This document shows, one piece after another, positions 1-13,399 of a stretch of DNA of 64,000 nt (the stretch's first letter is position 1; each line of letters opens with the position of its first letter). The DNA is from Nissolia schottii (Eukaryota > Streptophyta > Magnoliopsida > Fabales > Fabaceae). The notes under the pieces were generated by a model. The model did no database searches. It was not told the DNA's origin and saw nothing but the letters and a program-made list of their open reading frames with translations. Made by a program: the position numbers and the translations under genes. The DNA lies in contig QANU01073048.1 of NCBI GenBank assembly GCA_003254905.1, forward strand, positions 66,787-130,786, read 5' to 3'.

Positions 1-845
1 ACTATATATGGTTTAAATGTTAATGAATTGTGTTGTTATTTTAAATTATGTTGTTCTTATGCACTAAAATAATTATTTTTTTGTAGTTGACGTCATCGTT
101 ATTAAAATCTCGAGTTAATTCATAAATTTTTACAAGTTTACGATTCTACATCACAAAACAAGTTAACACTCATGTAAACTCTATTTTTGTAAATTCGTAT
201 GAGTTTAAGTAAATTTCGATTTAACTAGCGAGTATAGGTGTTAAAATCAACCTACGAGTTTACGAGTTTACTTCAAAATGTACAAATTTGACAATTTCGT
301 TAGATACGTAGCTGACTTTTTTATGGTAAATAATATCTATTAAGTTTATTAATCTAATTTTATATATTTATTATAATTCAGCTATGTTTTATCAAACTAT
401 AAAGTAATACACATACATAATAAATTATGACATTACATCAAAGTGTCATGCATTAAAGTATATTTTATAATATTTCTTTCATTTATTTATTTTAATGTTA
501 AAAGTATTCAATGTAAATTATATATATACAATATTTAATCATGTTTAGTTCGTAATTATATTGCTTATAACATATGTTTTTTTACATACGTAAACTCTTA
601 TGAGTTTATGATTTGAGTTTGCTAAGATTTCACGAGTTTACTTAAACTCTCGAGTTTGACAACCTTGGTTGACACTTATATTATGTAAATATAAAAATAT
701 TTTTGAAAAATTAATGGGTAGGGTGGGGTAAGGGTTTAGATATTTTCTATGGGTGAGGTTAGGGTTTTTATTTGTAAAACCTGTGGGTAAGGTAGGATAA
801 GAGTTGAGCCAAAACCCTACACAACCCTACCCATTGTAATCCCTA
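1..845. repeat. Old dispersed repeat (copy A) split by a hAT-like insertion
   Basis: Bases 1-91 and 666-845 together match 12780-13080 (copy B): the same TATGCACTAAAATAATTATT block, then TTGACACTTATATTAT, then AAAACCCTAC-rich sequence. In copy A the match is interrupted between 91 and 666 by extra sequence that copy B lacks. No gene is visible. The CCCTAC-rich tail resembles telomere repeat by chance but is not a regular array. Confidence 0.6.
92..665. mobile_element. hAT-like non-autonomous transposon
   Basis: About 574 bp inserted into the repeat of copy A. The flanks are TAGTTGAC (84-91) and TGGTTGAC (666-673), an 8-bp target duplication with one mismatch, which is the hAT size. The ends are imperfect inverted repeats (CATCGTTATTAAAATCTCGAG-like on the left; AGGTTGTCAAACTCGAG on the reverse of the right). 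The interior is full of GAGTTTACGAGTTTAC-type motifs and has no transposase. A second end of this family starts at 30239. The family name is inferred. Confidence 0.55.
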
Positions 846-1079
846 AGTCTCTTCTCCTAGTTTTTCTTCCATTGTTCTAAATTGTTTTTTCTTTTCTTCT
901 TTTATTTAATTGTCATTTTATTTCATTGAAATCAAACTCAATTCTCTTTTGTTACTATAATCAATTCAACCAAGTTATTTGTTGATTAAATTCTAGTGTA
1001 ATATTATTCTTGTGGTGCCTGAATTTTAACACTCACTTTTATTACTTGTACAAACTAGTGCACTTACTAGTGTTGTAAA

Positions 1080-2060
1080 ATTTGCATCAACGGGTACCCA
1101 TGGGCCAGGTACCTCATTCCCCATATTCATACCCATTAATAAATGGGTATGGATATCCGTCCCCGAGTACAAAAAATGTGAGTATTTTCATACCTGTTGC
1201 GGGTAATATCTGTGAGTATCCAAATTTATGTGTATTTTTGTCATCCCTAAATTTGATGTTTATATTTGATATCCAATTTAAGACACTAAAGAGAGTATTT
1301 TAAATATTAATATAAAAAAAGTTTTGATTGAAAAAGTAAAACTTGTCATTTTTTAATGTATTTCAAAAGTTTATTACATTTGATTGAACACTAAAAATAA
1401 GATAAAAGAAGCATATGAAATTATAAGAATCTTTTTTTCTCGATAGATTATACTATTTTATCCATCAAAGAGATGAGGAACTAATGGATTGACTTACAAA
1501 GTTTGAATCATATAAGTAGGGCTACAATTTAGTTGAATTTGGGCTAAAAAGACGTTCAACCCAATTAAATATCTAATTGGGTTGGTTCGATTTTTTCTTT
1601 ACAAAATTTGACTTGACCCCAACCCGACCATATACGGGTTAAGTGATCAGGTTACCCATTTATTTTTATTTTAGATTTTAAAACTCACAAATAACATAAA
1701 AAATAAAAATAAAAAAATTGAAAAAACAGAAAAGAGAAGAAGAAATTGTCTATATGTTTATTTAAAGAGATAATGACATGAGGATAAGGATGGAGTAAAG
1801 AACTAAAAAGTTGTATATATGTTTATGTGACGAGACAGTGATATATATAAAAAAATAAAAGCCTAATTTTTTAAAATAAAATAATCGAGTCATTGGGTCG
1901 CGTAATCAAGTTTAATTTTGTAATCCAATACCTTACTTAATTAGAAATCGATTTCATCAAATTTTACGAGAACAAACCTGATAACTTGATCCAATCCAAA
2001 AATATTATATTGGGTTGTCACGTTATCGGGTTAACCCGTACTTACATGTACCCTTACACA
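1080..2060. repeat. Decayed hAT/MITE-type repeats rich in GGGTA and GGGTT
   Basis: Bases 1085-1250 hold GGGTACCCATGG, ATGGGTATGGATATCCG and GCGGGTA words. Bases 1516-2057 hold ACCCAATTAAATATC, AATTGGGTTGG, ACCCGACC and CGGGTTAACCCG words in opposite orientations. Such words are typical of the ends of plant hAT-derived MITEs. No intact ends or target duplications could be fixed. No gene is visible. Confidence 0.35.
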
Positions 2061-4985
2061 CAGGCAACAAACCAAGACATAAACAAAATAAAAAATCACA
2101 ATACATAAAAAGCTAAATTATAAGAAAATTATAAATATCAAACCGTCTCTTGTGACACCTACAATCTACCTCATTAGCCATATGCTCCATCTTTTAATCA
2201 AAATAAATCCCAAAAAGGGGGTTTAAATCCCAAGATGCGTTCCCATACAATTGACAAAAGCAGGAAATGTGATTACTTTTTTCTCTTTTCAATATCGATT
2301 GGTAGCTGCAAATGATTGACTTAAGTGCACGCCAGTCACTGATAATAGACAATAGTAGGATATACAAGATAAGGCATGCATGATAGACGGCACCAACAAA
2401 ACTGAATCGATGAAGGTCCATTTTTGTGTCAATGTGGGCCTTTGGTCGATGATTGGTTCGAATAATCGAACAATATTTGCACCTTGCTTCATCAACCTCC
2501 CTGTATATACTTACAATACACGTCTCCATTGTTACTTCCATAGTTCCATAAAAACCGAAGAGTTGGGTTCTTTGGATTCATTATTCATTGGTCATAAAAC
2601 ACTCTACCAATTCACTAATTATTTTACTATTAAGTGAGAAGTTAATAAAATTTAAATCTTATTAGCTAGCACGATATTTTATAACTAATAAGTCCAAATA
2701 ACATTTATCAAATTGAAATCTTACCTTTGGCTATAACTAATCGTGCATTTACCCTCAAAATTAGAAGAATACTTCGTTCGTTTTTCATTAATTATCTACT
2801 TTGAGTTATGCACGGATATTAAGAAAATGGTTGAAAGTTATAGCACTTTACAAAGTTATTCATATTTAATATTTTCATTTCTACTTTTTCTCTCATTTAC
2901 TATTCTCTTACAAAGTTTCTTTCTTAATAGGATTATGGTTAAAAAACATACAATTAATATTGTCTAGATTTAGGAAGTGTGCAGTTATTTGTAAAAATAC
3001 CAAGATAAAAATGTAAACAATTATTTGAGAACAGAGAGAATAATATCTTAAAATTTTAAATTTGTTAATTTAAAATATGAAATCCATTTTTACAAAATAT
3101 TTGTCATATTTTTTATGAGAAATTATTAAAAATTTATAAAATATTAAATAAGATTATATTTTAATCATTTATAATAAAATGATATTTTAGTTTCATATAA
3201 TAAAAATACTTATCTCTAACTATTATCTTAATTCAAAATGTCATTCTATAAGCGAGAAGAACACAGGTATATTATGCATTTCATGAATCTGTAATAATTT
3301 CTCTTGGGATGATACACATTTACGCATTTCCTAGCTGGTATAGACAAAAGAAAGAACAAAATGGAAAAAGGTAAAAAAATACAATTGGATCGGGGACCCA
3401 TGAGTAACGTGATTGACGGCTAAACATGGGCCACAAATGAAGAAGGGCAGAAGAAACCATTCATCAAAAACCTTAAGAAAGAAAAATATTTTAAATATAT
3501 AGTAAGGAGCAAGAGAGTTAGATAATTTTACATATATAATAACACTTAATTAATACAGCGTAAAAAAATTTGCACTTAATGCATAAAATAAAATATATAA
3601 AGTAAAAGAATCGTGTCAACGTTGATGTCCCATCGACTATTAACAACATCCTTTGTCACCCTCCACGTGTTGACATCTCATCTCTCCTTTGCATGTTACC
3701 TTAAATTATTTTGCAGGCTTTGCTTGGTATCTTGGTGGCAAAGCCAAGTCCACAATAGTGAGAGAATTCTCTCACAAAATTAAGATTAATTTGATCAATA
3801 TCTTTTATTTTATTCTAAATAGTAGCTACTTCCAAATGGAGTGAGCTTCTTCAAAGGGGCAATTAATAAATTGGTTGATAACGATGACATATATATATAT
3901 ATATATATATACTCTCTATATGGATTAATTACTTAATATGGCATGTTAGCATGTATAGCACACTTAAAGAATAGGATTAAATGGCAAAAATTGACTTTTA
4001 ATGGAGACAGGAGTTGAGGGTGCTTTTGTTTTGTTGCCCCATAGGGACAAAAATGAACACACCTTCTCTTCGGCTTGATTAAGAAGGAAGTAACCAAACA
4101 AAAGAAACAAATATTGATGGTCTTCAACTACCCCCACCGGTCCAATTTGTTCTTTCACTGTTTGATAACCACTTCACATGCAACCCTAGCTAGCTGACTC
4201 ATCATGAGTGAATCCAATAAAATCATTGACCTTAGCTCATCTAGAAGACAGCAACAAAAGATAGCCAATTAAAGTAAACAAGAAAAATTATTGGGTTGTC
4301 ATATAGAAAGTTAATTAAGATTGTCACTCATAAAATTAACGATATTTTTGATAAATATGAGGTAATGGTAAGTTCTTTTACTATTTGAAATAAGAGTTTA
4401 ATGGCTATCCACGGGTAATGTAAAGTTTTTTTTACACAATCATTTAATTAAATTATTTGGTATATATGACTTTATAAGTAATAGATAAAATAATCAATTA
4501 TTTTAGTTTTTATGACAATATTTAATTTAGATAACAATATAAAAACACTTTATACTATTGTCTCCAGTTCACTTTATATGTCACTTTCACATTTTAGATA
4601 CATTAAAAATAATGTATCTAAACATAATTATGTCAAGATGTATTAATTTACGAATGTATCAAAAAAATTGAAAGTGACAAATAAAGTGAATCTAATGAAG
4701 TATTAATGCATAATAATTAAACTCCCATTTAAATTTAAATGACATTTTATTAATAGGCAAAACACAATTCTAATTAACACTTCGTTAGTAACTAGTAATT
4801 TCTCACTCATCGGGCACAAACCAAACTATAATCTCAATTAACTTTTTCAATTAATAAAGTTACATGTGATCTCTATTATTAATGTATTTGTTGGTTATAT
4901 TAAATATGATCTCCTATGCTAATAGTAAGAAATTATACATAATCTTGTCAATTAAAAAAATCAACTAAGAGGAATCCTTCTTGCC
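2061..4985. other. Intergenic, no gene seen
   Basis: AT-rich sequence with only short chance ORFs that carry no recognisable domain. There is a (TA)n run at 3889-3911 and a CCACGTGT G-box-like word near 3663, but no adjacent gene model to regulate. Confidence 0.6.
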
Positions 4986-4989
4986 ACCA

Positions 4990-5275
4990 ACATCAATTGA
5001 CGAAGTTAGTTCCCTTACACTTATATTTTATTTGGTATCAAAAGATAAAATATGAGGAAAGAAATTCAAGGATAGAGATAGAAAAAAAAATTATCTTGTC
5101 AAACTTCAATTTTGTGTCTCTTATACAAAAAAATTTTGTCCTCTCTATTACAGCTTCAACAAAATACAAAAAATATATAAAATTTTCATTCTCGTGTCTC
5201 TATTTTTCTGTTTTATCCATGGTATCAAACACACTCTATATCCTAAAAATACAGCCATGTTTATTCTCTGAAAAA
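4990..5275. mobile_element. MITE-like element with inverted ends
   Basis: The left part reads ATTTTATTTGGTATCAAAAG and the right part reads TTTTATCCATGGTATCAAAC, which is inverted to it. The middle holds two similar GTGTCTC words. This is a short non-coding inverted-repeat element of the kind common in plant introns and flanks. Its ORF is not considered a gene. Confidence 0.4.
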
Positions 5276-7110
5276 TATAATCCAAATTAGTGGCTAATCA
5301 ACCTAGGTTAAAATCCAAGCGATTATTGCAAGTAGAAATGTACCCCCAAGTCCTAAATCCCGCCAAGAATCAAAAACCCAAATAAACGACCAATTTAGGT
5401 CCTCACTAGAGACACGTGACATGGGCTATGTAGTCTATGGAGGGTAATTTTATTTTGAATGAGTGTTGCTTGCATAAAACCAAATGAGTGAAGCTGGACC
5501 TTACGGTTCCTCTTCACATGGGATACCTAAGCAAGAGTCAAGATCTCATAAAAAGGTTAAAACAAAGCACCAATTAAGGCACCAACTCATCTATCTATCT
5601 ATCTATATGGCCTATTAGTGAGTCAGTCAGTCAGTCTGTCTGTCTTTCTTTCTCTCTGATCTCTGCCACATAAAGTTTTATAGCTGTGTTCCACTACGCC
5701 ACCACCCGCCAACCACTATAGGATTTAGCTGGTACATTTCTCTGGATTTGTTACATGCCAATGAAACAATTTCAATGACAATTTTATTCACCTTGTTCAT
5801 TTTATTTACATTTGGTATCATTGCTCGATTCCTTCTCGTTTTTTTTTTTAAAGCAATTTGTGGTGTTAGAAGGATAAAATTATCAAATTATATGATACTT
5901 TTGAGATATTTACTTAAGAGTGAGATTTTTTTTTCTCTTTAAAATCAAGACAAAAAACCCTAATTTTGAGTTTACGTTTTTTTTTTTTTAAAAAACCTCC
6001 TAATTGATCTCTCTAGTTTTTTTTTTACTTCAATAAACTTTGTCTTTGTCAAAAAATATCGGTCAAAACCATCTCTGTAAAATAAAACAGTCAGTCACGT
6101 TAATTTCTGTATTATTTTCTTAACATTGGTAATTGACATGGCACATAAATATGTAAATTTTTTTTTTTTGCAAATATCATCTTTGCAAAATACAAAAAAT
6201 AGACATATTAATTAACAGAATGTAAGCACAGCTTTCATAGCTTGTGCAGTTAGTTATAAACAAAAGTTAGTTATTGATAGTTAAGTTTGTTATAGTTGGT
6301 TGAGTAGCTTGAGTTGCAAGCTAGTCTAATACACTTGTATGTATATTGAGCTGTAGGTTCCAATTCAATTGAGAATTCTTTTTCATTTCATTCAATTTTT
6401 ATCATTAATTCCCTCATTATGTGTCGCGTTAATTGTCGTCGTTAGGAAAGTGATAGAAGGTTTAACTTAACTGACTTTTATATTTTGTAGAGACGATTTT
6501 GATCATTTTCTTTTGTTAGGAATAAAATTAAGAGTGTACTCTTTTTATTCTAATTTTTTAATTTGACACTTTTTCAATTGATTTCAGGGTCTAAATCGGA
6601 TAAACATTTTTTAATTTTACACCTTTTTTTATTGCTAATTCAAGTTTTTCAATTTTTTTAATCTGGATTTTTAGTCCCGATTTCATTAAAAAAAATCCTA
6701 TACTCTCATAATTTATTTTCAAAAAAAGTTTATTTTATAAAAATTGCTCATAATCTTGTAATTTTTTTTTTCCAAATCACAATTTTGTATGTGTGAAAAA
6801 TAAATTCCACACATGGCTTGAGCCAATTAAATAAAGAGAATGTGAGAATAACTTGTTAGCTTACAAAAGATAATAATTAAAACATGAAGTTAAGTGGGGT
6901 TTTGATAATTTTTCTTACGATGGTAACGAGGTTTATATTTATAACTTCACGCATATTACCTCTTGTTACTTTTCAAAGTATTTATAAAATTTTATTTTTT
7001 AAATTAAAATCAAAAGTAAGGCTTTTGTATTTCAACAAATATTTAATAATTGAGTTTCATGTATAAAAAATTAATAATTGAGTTTAATTTTTAAGGTAGT
7101 TTATTATTAT
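5276..7110. other. Intergenic with short microsatellites, no gene seen
   Basis: A (CTAT)n tract at about 5590-5606 is followed by CAGT and CTGT runs to about 5655. The rest is AT-rich sequence with poly-T runs and no gene. Confidence 0.55.
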
Positions 7111-7935
7111 ATGGATAAATAACATTGACACTCTTTAAACTTTTACTCTGTTGTAAGAAGACACCTCAAACTTCTAAATCTTTTAATTAAACCATTAAAT
7201 TTTTACTCACTTAAAATTAGCCACTACCAACCATTACCTCTTTCAATTAATTCTTTAAGCTACAATAATTCTCATGTTAAACCTTATGTCAAATTAAGTT
7301 TAGTCTACTATTGAAATCTTAAAAAATAACATGTCAAAATCTATGAGTGTTACACATAAATTTTTTTACAGATTGTTTCTTAATTTCACTTTTGTTATCT
7401 TACTTAATATAATTTTAAAATATATTAATATATTAAAAAAATTAAACATATTTAACAATAGATTTAGAATAATCACATTTTTTCCTCATACTTAACGAGC
7501 AATATTAAAGTAAATTAAAATTTAAAAATTAAATTAAATTTAAAAATTTACATCATTAATTTTATTTTTTTAAAAAAATACATTAATATTTTTAAAAACA
7601 TTAGATTGAGAATTTTGTTTAGAAAAAATTGTTAAAAAAATGGTAGAAATTTTGATACTTGATACATATAAATCTTGTTAAATCATTTAATACTAGTATT
7701 GTATTCGAAAGTATTGTAACTTAAGAAATTAATTAAATTTTTTTATAACTTTTGGTGATTCTTTGTAAGTAAATTAAAGTTTAATAATGTAATTGAGAGA
7801 TTTGATAGTTGATGATGACTATTTGCAAATGATTGAAAGTTTAAGGATTAAATTAAAAAATTTAAAAATTTAAGGTACCTACTTACAATTGAGTAAAAAT
7901 TTAGGTATGTAAATGCTATTTTTTATTATATCTAT
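7111..7935. mobile_element. Inverted-repeat element, about 825 bp
   Basis: The left arm (about 7111-7230) contains AACTTTTACTCTGTTGTAAG, ACACCTCAAACTTCTAAATC and TTTTAATTAA. The reverse complement of the right arm (about 7800-7935) contains AATTTTTACTCAATTGTAAG, GTACCTTAAATTTTTAAATT and TTTTAATTTA in the same order. The interior is AT-rich without an ORF. It is likely a non-autonomous DNA transposon. Boundaries are approximate and no target duplication was fixed. Confidence 0.45.
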
Positions 7936-10900
7936 TACATCAATAAATTATTTTTTTGTTTATATAATTATATATAATTTCATAATAATGTAAAATTCTT
8001 ATAGGTTGACATGTGTATCAATTTTAATAATGTATCCATCAAATCAAGTTCATACAACTTACAAGTAGTTAAATGAAATATGGAAACAAAAATATAATGG
8101 AAATGTTAAGGTGGACAAGACTTTTCTTTCGGAACCAAATAAAATGCAGAATATTACTAATTAACCAAATAATTTATATAGTTGATGAAATGATATGTTC
8201 TAAGCGATAGCGTGCCGTCCATAATTGATATTCCCCTAAATACTCCTATCCACAAACATATTAAATAAACAATATTTGGTTTATATTATTTATTAGTTTT
8301 TTTTCCCCTTTGTTGTGGCTCACTAACTCAGCATGATAGCAACAATTACTATTGAACCGCATGATCATGATCTTATCCTCTATTTTCTTTCGTTGTTATA
8401 TAATTAAGAATGATACGGGATGACAACATATACACTACATAGAGGCAGAGCAAGGCATGAGTTTATGATTACGATATACAAAATTAATCATTTTGTAGAA
8501 CACAAAATTTGAATTTTGTGTAATTGTGAACTTGTGTTTTGATTATTTTAAATAATTTGCTACTTTATTTAAGTAAACATGTGGGCTGGGGTGGACAAGT
8601 TCCGAGGTGTGATTAGAGACAAATTTTAAAGGTTGTATTAGAAAAATGCAAGTTTTAAGTACATATGTTAAAATCCTTTCTGTCCATTGTTATCTCTATT
8701 TAAGATTCACATTTTTATTTTGTTTGTTTAAATTACCAATTAAAAGATTTATTCAGCTTTAGTTAATTTGACTAACATCGGGTCGACATTAAATTTCTCT
8801 TTAATTTTTTTATTTATTAGACTTTTTAAAAAAGTAAATGGCGTATTAGTTGAATAAACTAATTATTAATTTAATTCAGTTATATAACTCTATCACTCCC
8901 CTTGCGTTATTTCGACAGCCATCAATCATTAGTCTAATCCACTTATATAACTCTCACACTCACCTTGCTTTATTTCGTCAGCCTTATTAAGCTGAGTTGA
9001 ATAACGATTTATTTCCTCCCCTTCAGTTGATAACAATTTTCTTATGCTCTCCGTGCGGTTCTAGAGAAAATGGGTGGAAATAACTTGCATGCAAAGAAAA
9101 TGAGTGAAAAATGCAATTAAAACAGAGAGAAAAGAAAAAGTTTGGCCATTGGGCCCACTGAAAAAAATTTCTGCGCATCAACGCGAAGAAAATGGGAAGA
9201 AGAAGAGCTCTAAACAAAATTTCCAATCCTACCCTTTCCTTCAACCTTTCCCACCCAAAAATAAATAAATAAATAAATAAAAAATGCATGACATTAACAA
9301 GGGTGACTCACTCAAGCTAGATGTTATTTTCCTAATAAGAACTTGGAACAATACTCCGGTTTCATATGGGAAACACCAATAGACGATGGGTGCTAGTGAA
9401 ATGAGTTGTCTTTTAGGATGAATCTAGCTATTATTTTTACCCTTTCACAAGAAATAAGAAATATATGAAGAGAGGAGCTTTCTAGATAATTTTTAACTAA
9501 ATAATTGAATAATTTATTTATATGTTATTTTGGGAACTGAAATTATTAGTTGCATGTCATTGTCTCATTGTTTTCTCCTATTAATTCACGAGATAATGCA
9601 TTCTCTTTGTATTTAAATGTGATTTTTCTATTTTTTTCAATAGAGTATCTTTTTAATTTAATAGTTAATTAATAATAATATTAAATAAATAGCTATTTCA
9701 TAATATATCTTCCTCTGCATTTTAAAAAAAATAAATAATTTGTTCATTTTTTTATTTTTTTATTTTAATTGATTAAAATAAAGTTAGATATATTAAATAA
9801 AAACTAAATATATATTTTTTTTATTAAATTATGATAAGGACAGAAATATCTTTAATATAATTACATTTTTTTCTTCTAACTTTTCTTTTCAACTAAACGA
9901 AAGAAATTTTTTCTCCATTTTTTTCTCTTTATTTTCTCTTCATCCAAACAATTAAAAAAAATTACTTTCTCTTCATTTTCGTGTGAATTGTTGGATTTGA
10001 TTAGGCCTTCTGCTCTAGAGTTAATTAAAGATTGCTTAATTAAGCCAGATTTTATTAATAAACATGTGTTGAACATGATTTGATAAATCTATATAAGGAT
10101 ATAACTCTCTTTTAGGTTTTTTTTTTTTTTACTTATAAGAGTCAAATTTAAGACTTTAATAATTTGCTCACTCTCCTTGCTCCATTTCGACAACATTAGG
10201 CCTCTTGGAGTAACGTTTTATTTCCTCGTGTTGTTAGATTGTTAGATTTGATTAGACTTTTTAAAAAAAAATTATACATAGAATTTTTGATCTAGAGTTA
10301 ATTAAAAAATTGCTTAATTATGGAAATTTGTATTAATAAAACGTGTGTGGAATATGATTTCATCAGCTTAAATGGTGTAAAATTCTAAAGACTGTATTTA
10401 AAGTAATTAAGCTTTTGAATCTTGATTTCACTTAAAAAAAAATTATGAGCTTAATTAGTATTTATTGTCCGTGTAAAATTTTTTGTTTACATTGTCATCT
10501 AATAAAATTTTGCTAACTACATAAGTACAAATCATCAACTCTTGTACTCGTTACTTAAAATGTTACACATATAAAATAATTTAATTGAATTTCAGTGTAA
10601 ATAATGAAAATACTTGTTGTGCATAAGATAACCTAACAAAATTTAGAGGAAACAATCACTTTTAATCTTAAGAATTGATATAAATTTAATTATAACATTT
10701 TTAAATTTTACAATAATTTAGTCTAATTATTAAATCAAAATAATTTCATTAAATGAGAATATTACTATCTCACATAATAGTGATACTAAATTTATGTCAA
10801 ATATTACAATGTTAGAACTAGATTGATACAAAAAAAATTATAAAATAAAAGTAATGTCAAAAATAAAAATTTTAATAATAAAATGATTTCAAAATATTTT

Positions 10901-11430
10901 TCAAATCAAATTAATATCAAAATAAAAACGTTATAACTAATTTAATAATTGAATTATATTCATATTAAACTCTAGACAGCCATAGTCACATTGGTGAATA
11001 TTCAGCTTTTCTTGTCTCAGAATGAAAATCAAGATTCATTCGGATTAATTAATAGGTTCTAAGTAAGCAGGTATAATGCCTGAGGAACAGAAGATGTGAT
11101 GGTGACACTACACATATTTAAAACGATATAACATATAATAATGTAATAGGAGCTTTCCCTCTAAATGTCTACGACTACTCCTCCCTTCCTCGATGTTTGT
11201 CCTTTGTTTCTAAGTTTCATTCACAGTTTAATGTATCTAGACACAATTATATTAATGTATTGAAAGGTTAATGAATTGTCAATAAACCTAAAATAACAAA
11301 AGAGATTAACATTAAAGTACAAAGGGAGTAATATAAATCCGGTGTCAAGTACAAAATATATTATATCAAATATATTATATCTTAAGATATAATAATAAAA
11401 ATTATACAGATAATGCTCAATTTCTTTTAA
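7936..11430. other. Intergenic with local duplications, no gene seen
   Basis: A word of the form CACTCCCCTTGCGTTATTTC followed by GACAGCC occurs three times in diverged form: near 8895, 8957 and 10168. Bases 9985-10090 are repeated in diverged form at 10228-10370 (GGATTTGATTAGGC versus AGATTTGATTAGAC; TAGAGTTAATTAAAGATTGC versus TAGAGTTAATTAAAAAATTG). These are remnants of one repeat family copied locally. No coding gene is visible. Confidence 0.45.
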
Positions 11431-11439
11431 TTCACCTAC

Positions 11440-12045
11440 AATGTCATATTTTATTTATAATTCTTATGCAATGTTACATCTTATCAATTCTTGTGCAACA
11501 CCACATTTTGATTCAATTCTCGCATAATGTCACATTTTATTTTAATTACCGCGGTAAGTTATGTTTCCTTTCATTACATTTGAGATGTCATGTTTCCTTT
11601 CAATTTTTGCAAGGTGTCACATTTTAATTAAATTCTTATGCAATGCTACATTTTCTTGCGATTTGAGTACAATGTCATGTTTTCTTTCAATTTTCAAGCA
11701 ATGCCACATTTCCATCTGATTCTCACACAATGCAATGTTTCATTCTAATTAATGTAAGAAGTCACAAATTCTCATGCAATGTCACGTTTTCTTCAAATTT
11801 CCGTGAGACAACACATTTCTGTTTGGAAGATGTCACGTTTCCTTCCATTTCCCATGTAATGCTACATTTCGTTGCAATTCTCATGTAATGCCACAATTCG
11901 TTACAAGCTGAGTGTCATGTCATGTCCCTTTCTAATTTCAAACCAATATCATGTTTCCTTCAAATTCCCAAGCAATTCCATGTTTCTTTTAATTATTGCA
12001 AGAAGCCACATTTCCTTCAAATTTCATGTAATGTCAAATTTTATT
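11440..12045. repeat. Degenerate 29-bp minisatellite, about 21 units
   Basis: A core close to ATGTCACATTT recurs with a period of 29 bp. Core starts read off the sequence are 11441, 11471, 11498, 11527, 11556, 11585, 11614, 11643, 11672, 11701, 11730, 11759, then 11779, 11808, 11830, 11859, 11888, about 11918, 11946, 11975, 12004 and 12031. Units differ by many substitutions, yet spacing is exactly 29 over long stretches, with a few indels (steps of 20, 22, 27 and 30). The period is not a multiple of three, so it is non-coding. Confidence 0.85.
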
Positions 12046-12597
12046 TTGTCTAAAGCTAATACTATTAAACAAGGAACTAATGTCGCAACTTTAATCAAAA
12101 TAAGTTATGAGATCAAAATGTTTATTGTACCTTTTTTAAATGTCAATTTCAATAAATTAGGTTGATATATACCATAGTAATTTATGATTTTTTATAAACA
12201 TTATACCACAAAAATATAAAATTAATACTATTAAATAATGAACTAATGGTGTCGTTTTAATCAATAATATAAGTTTAACCATGAATATCACAAAAATATA
12301 ACCGGTACATTGCAACAATGCATTGAAAAATAATGGACAACATATATCAATATAAAATATTAGATTTATAATTTTTTTCCCTCAAATAAATATTCACCTT
12401 CATAAATACATGTGAAGTAATAAAATTTTCAAAATATCATGAATGGATAGTGGTTTGAGGAAATGTTAAATTTAGGAGTTGATTATATGGTAGTGAGTTG
12501 TACCATGTGGGATTGTTGAAAACATGATCAATGATCAAGATTGAATGAATTTTATTGTTAAATGATGCAGATTTAAGTAAAATATATGAATAGTACC

Positions 12598-12690
12598 AAT
12601 GGGGTTGGTCCAAGTGGTAAGCGGCTTGGTATCGCTTAAGCAAGGTCCCAAGTTCGAGACCTTGTGTACGCAGTTATCCCCGCTGAGAAC
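12598..12690 (+). mobile_element. tRNA-derived SINE head, truncated copy
   Basis: The sequence from GGGGTTGGTCC to CCCCGCTG (12601-12685) is a tRNA-like Pol III promoter region, with an A-box-like TGGTCCAAGTGG and a B-box AGTTCGAGACC at 12651-12661. It differs at one position over about 85 bp from the head of the full SINE at 23267-23447, but the SINE body and A-tail are missing here. After the CTG it runs into unrelated AT-rich sequence. Confidence 0.8.
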
Positions 12691-12779
12691 CTCGCAATTA
12701 TATTGTGTTGTGATGTTTTATAGTTATTATCAACGGAGATTATGATATTTTGTTTAATTTATATTTTTATTGTGTTAAA

Positions 12780-13090
12780 ATGATTGTCTTTGTTTAATTT
12801 TTACTAATTATGCAATTGTTTATTTAAATTTTGTTAATGTTATGCACTAAAATAATTATTTTTTTATATTTGACACTTATATTATATAAATATAAAAGCA
12901 TTTTTTAAAAAGCAATGAGTAGAGTATAGTTAAAATTTAGATTTTTTTTTAATAAAGTTAAAGATTCTTATTAATAAAACCCACAAATAAGATGGAATAG
13001 GGTGATTTTTTTTTTTTAATTCAATAAGTTGAGAGTAGAGTTAGAGTTGAGTCAAAACTCTACCCAACCTTACCCATCCCTAATGCCCAT
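12780..13090. repeat. Old dispersed repeat (copy B, without the hAT insertion)
   Basis: Same repeat as 1-91 plus 666-845, but continuous across the point where copy A carries the hAT-like insertion. It therefore acts as an empty-site reference. It ends in ACTCTACCCAACCTTACCCA. No coding capacity. Confidence 0.6.
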
Positions 13091-13360
13091 TAATTAGAGT
13101 ATCCTTTAAAATAAAATGTTACAAGAATATAAACACATTTGACTTTATGTCTATTGAAGAATTTAATTTTATTTTACTCTTTTAATTAAGATATTAATTT
13201 TTATGCCCTTGATTTTATATTGTGACCTAATTATGCATATTACAAGAGTCTTTTAAAGTAACATGAGAAAGACTCCATCATTTTTATTATATAATGGTGG
13301 AATAATAGTATAAAATATTTAGACTATTAATTTATAGAAATTATTATTAATAAATCTCTC

Positions 13361-13399
<39 letters not shown>

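Noticed and set aside
700..845. CCCTAC/CCCTAA-like words suggesting interstitial telomere repeat
   Set aside because: Only scattered, irregular copies occur, with no tandem seven-base array. The sequence belongs to a dispersed repeat that recurs at 13 kb.
11440..12045. CRISPR-like array
   Set aside because: Units are contiguous and diverged, without constant repeats separated by unique spacers, and the genome is plant. It is a minisatellite.
12601..12690. tRNA gene candidate from A-box and B-box
   Set aside because: It cannot form a proper tRNA acceptor and anticodon arm arrangement, and it matches the head of the SINE at 23.3 kb almost exactly.
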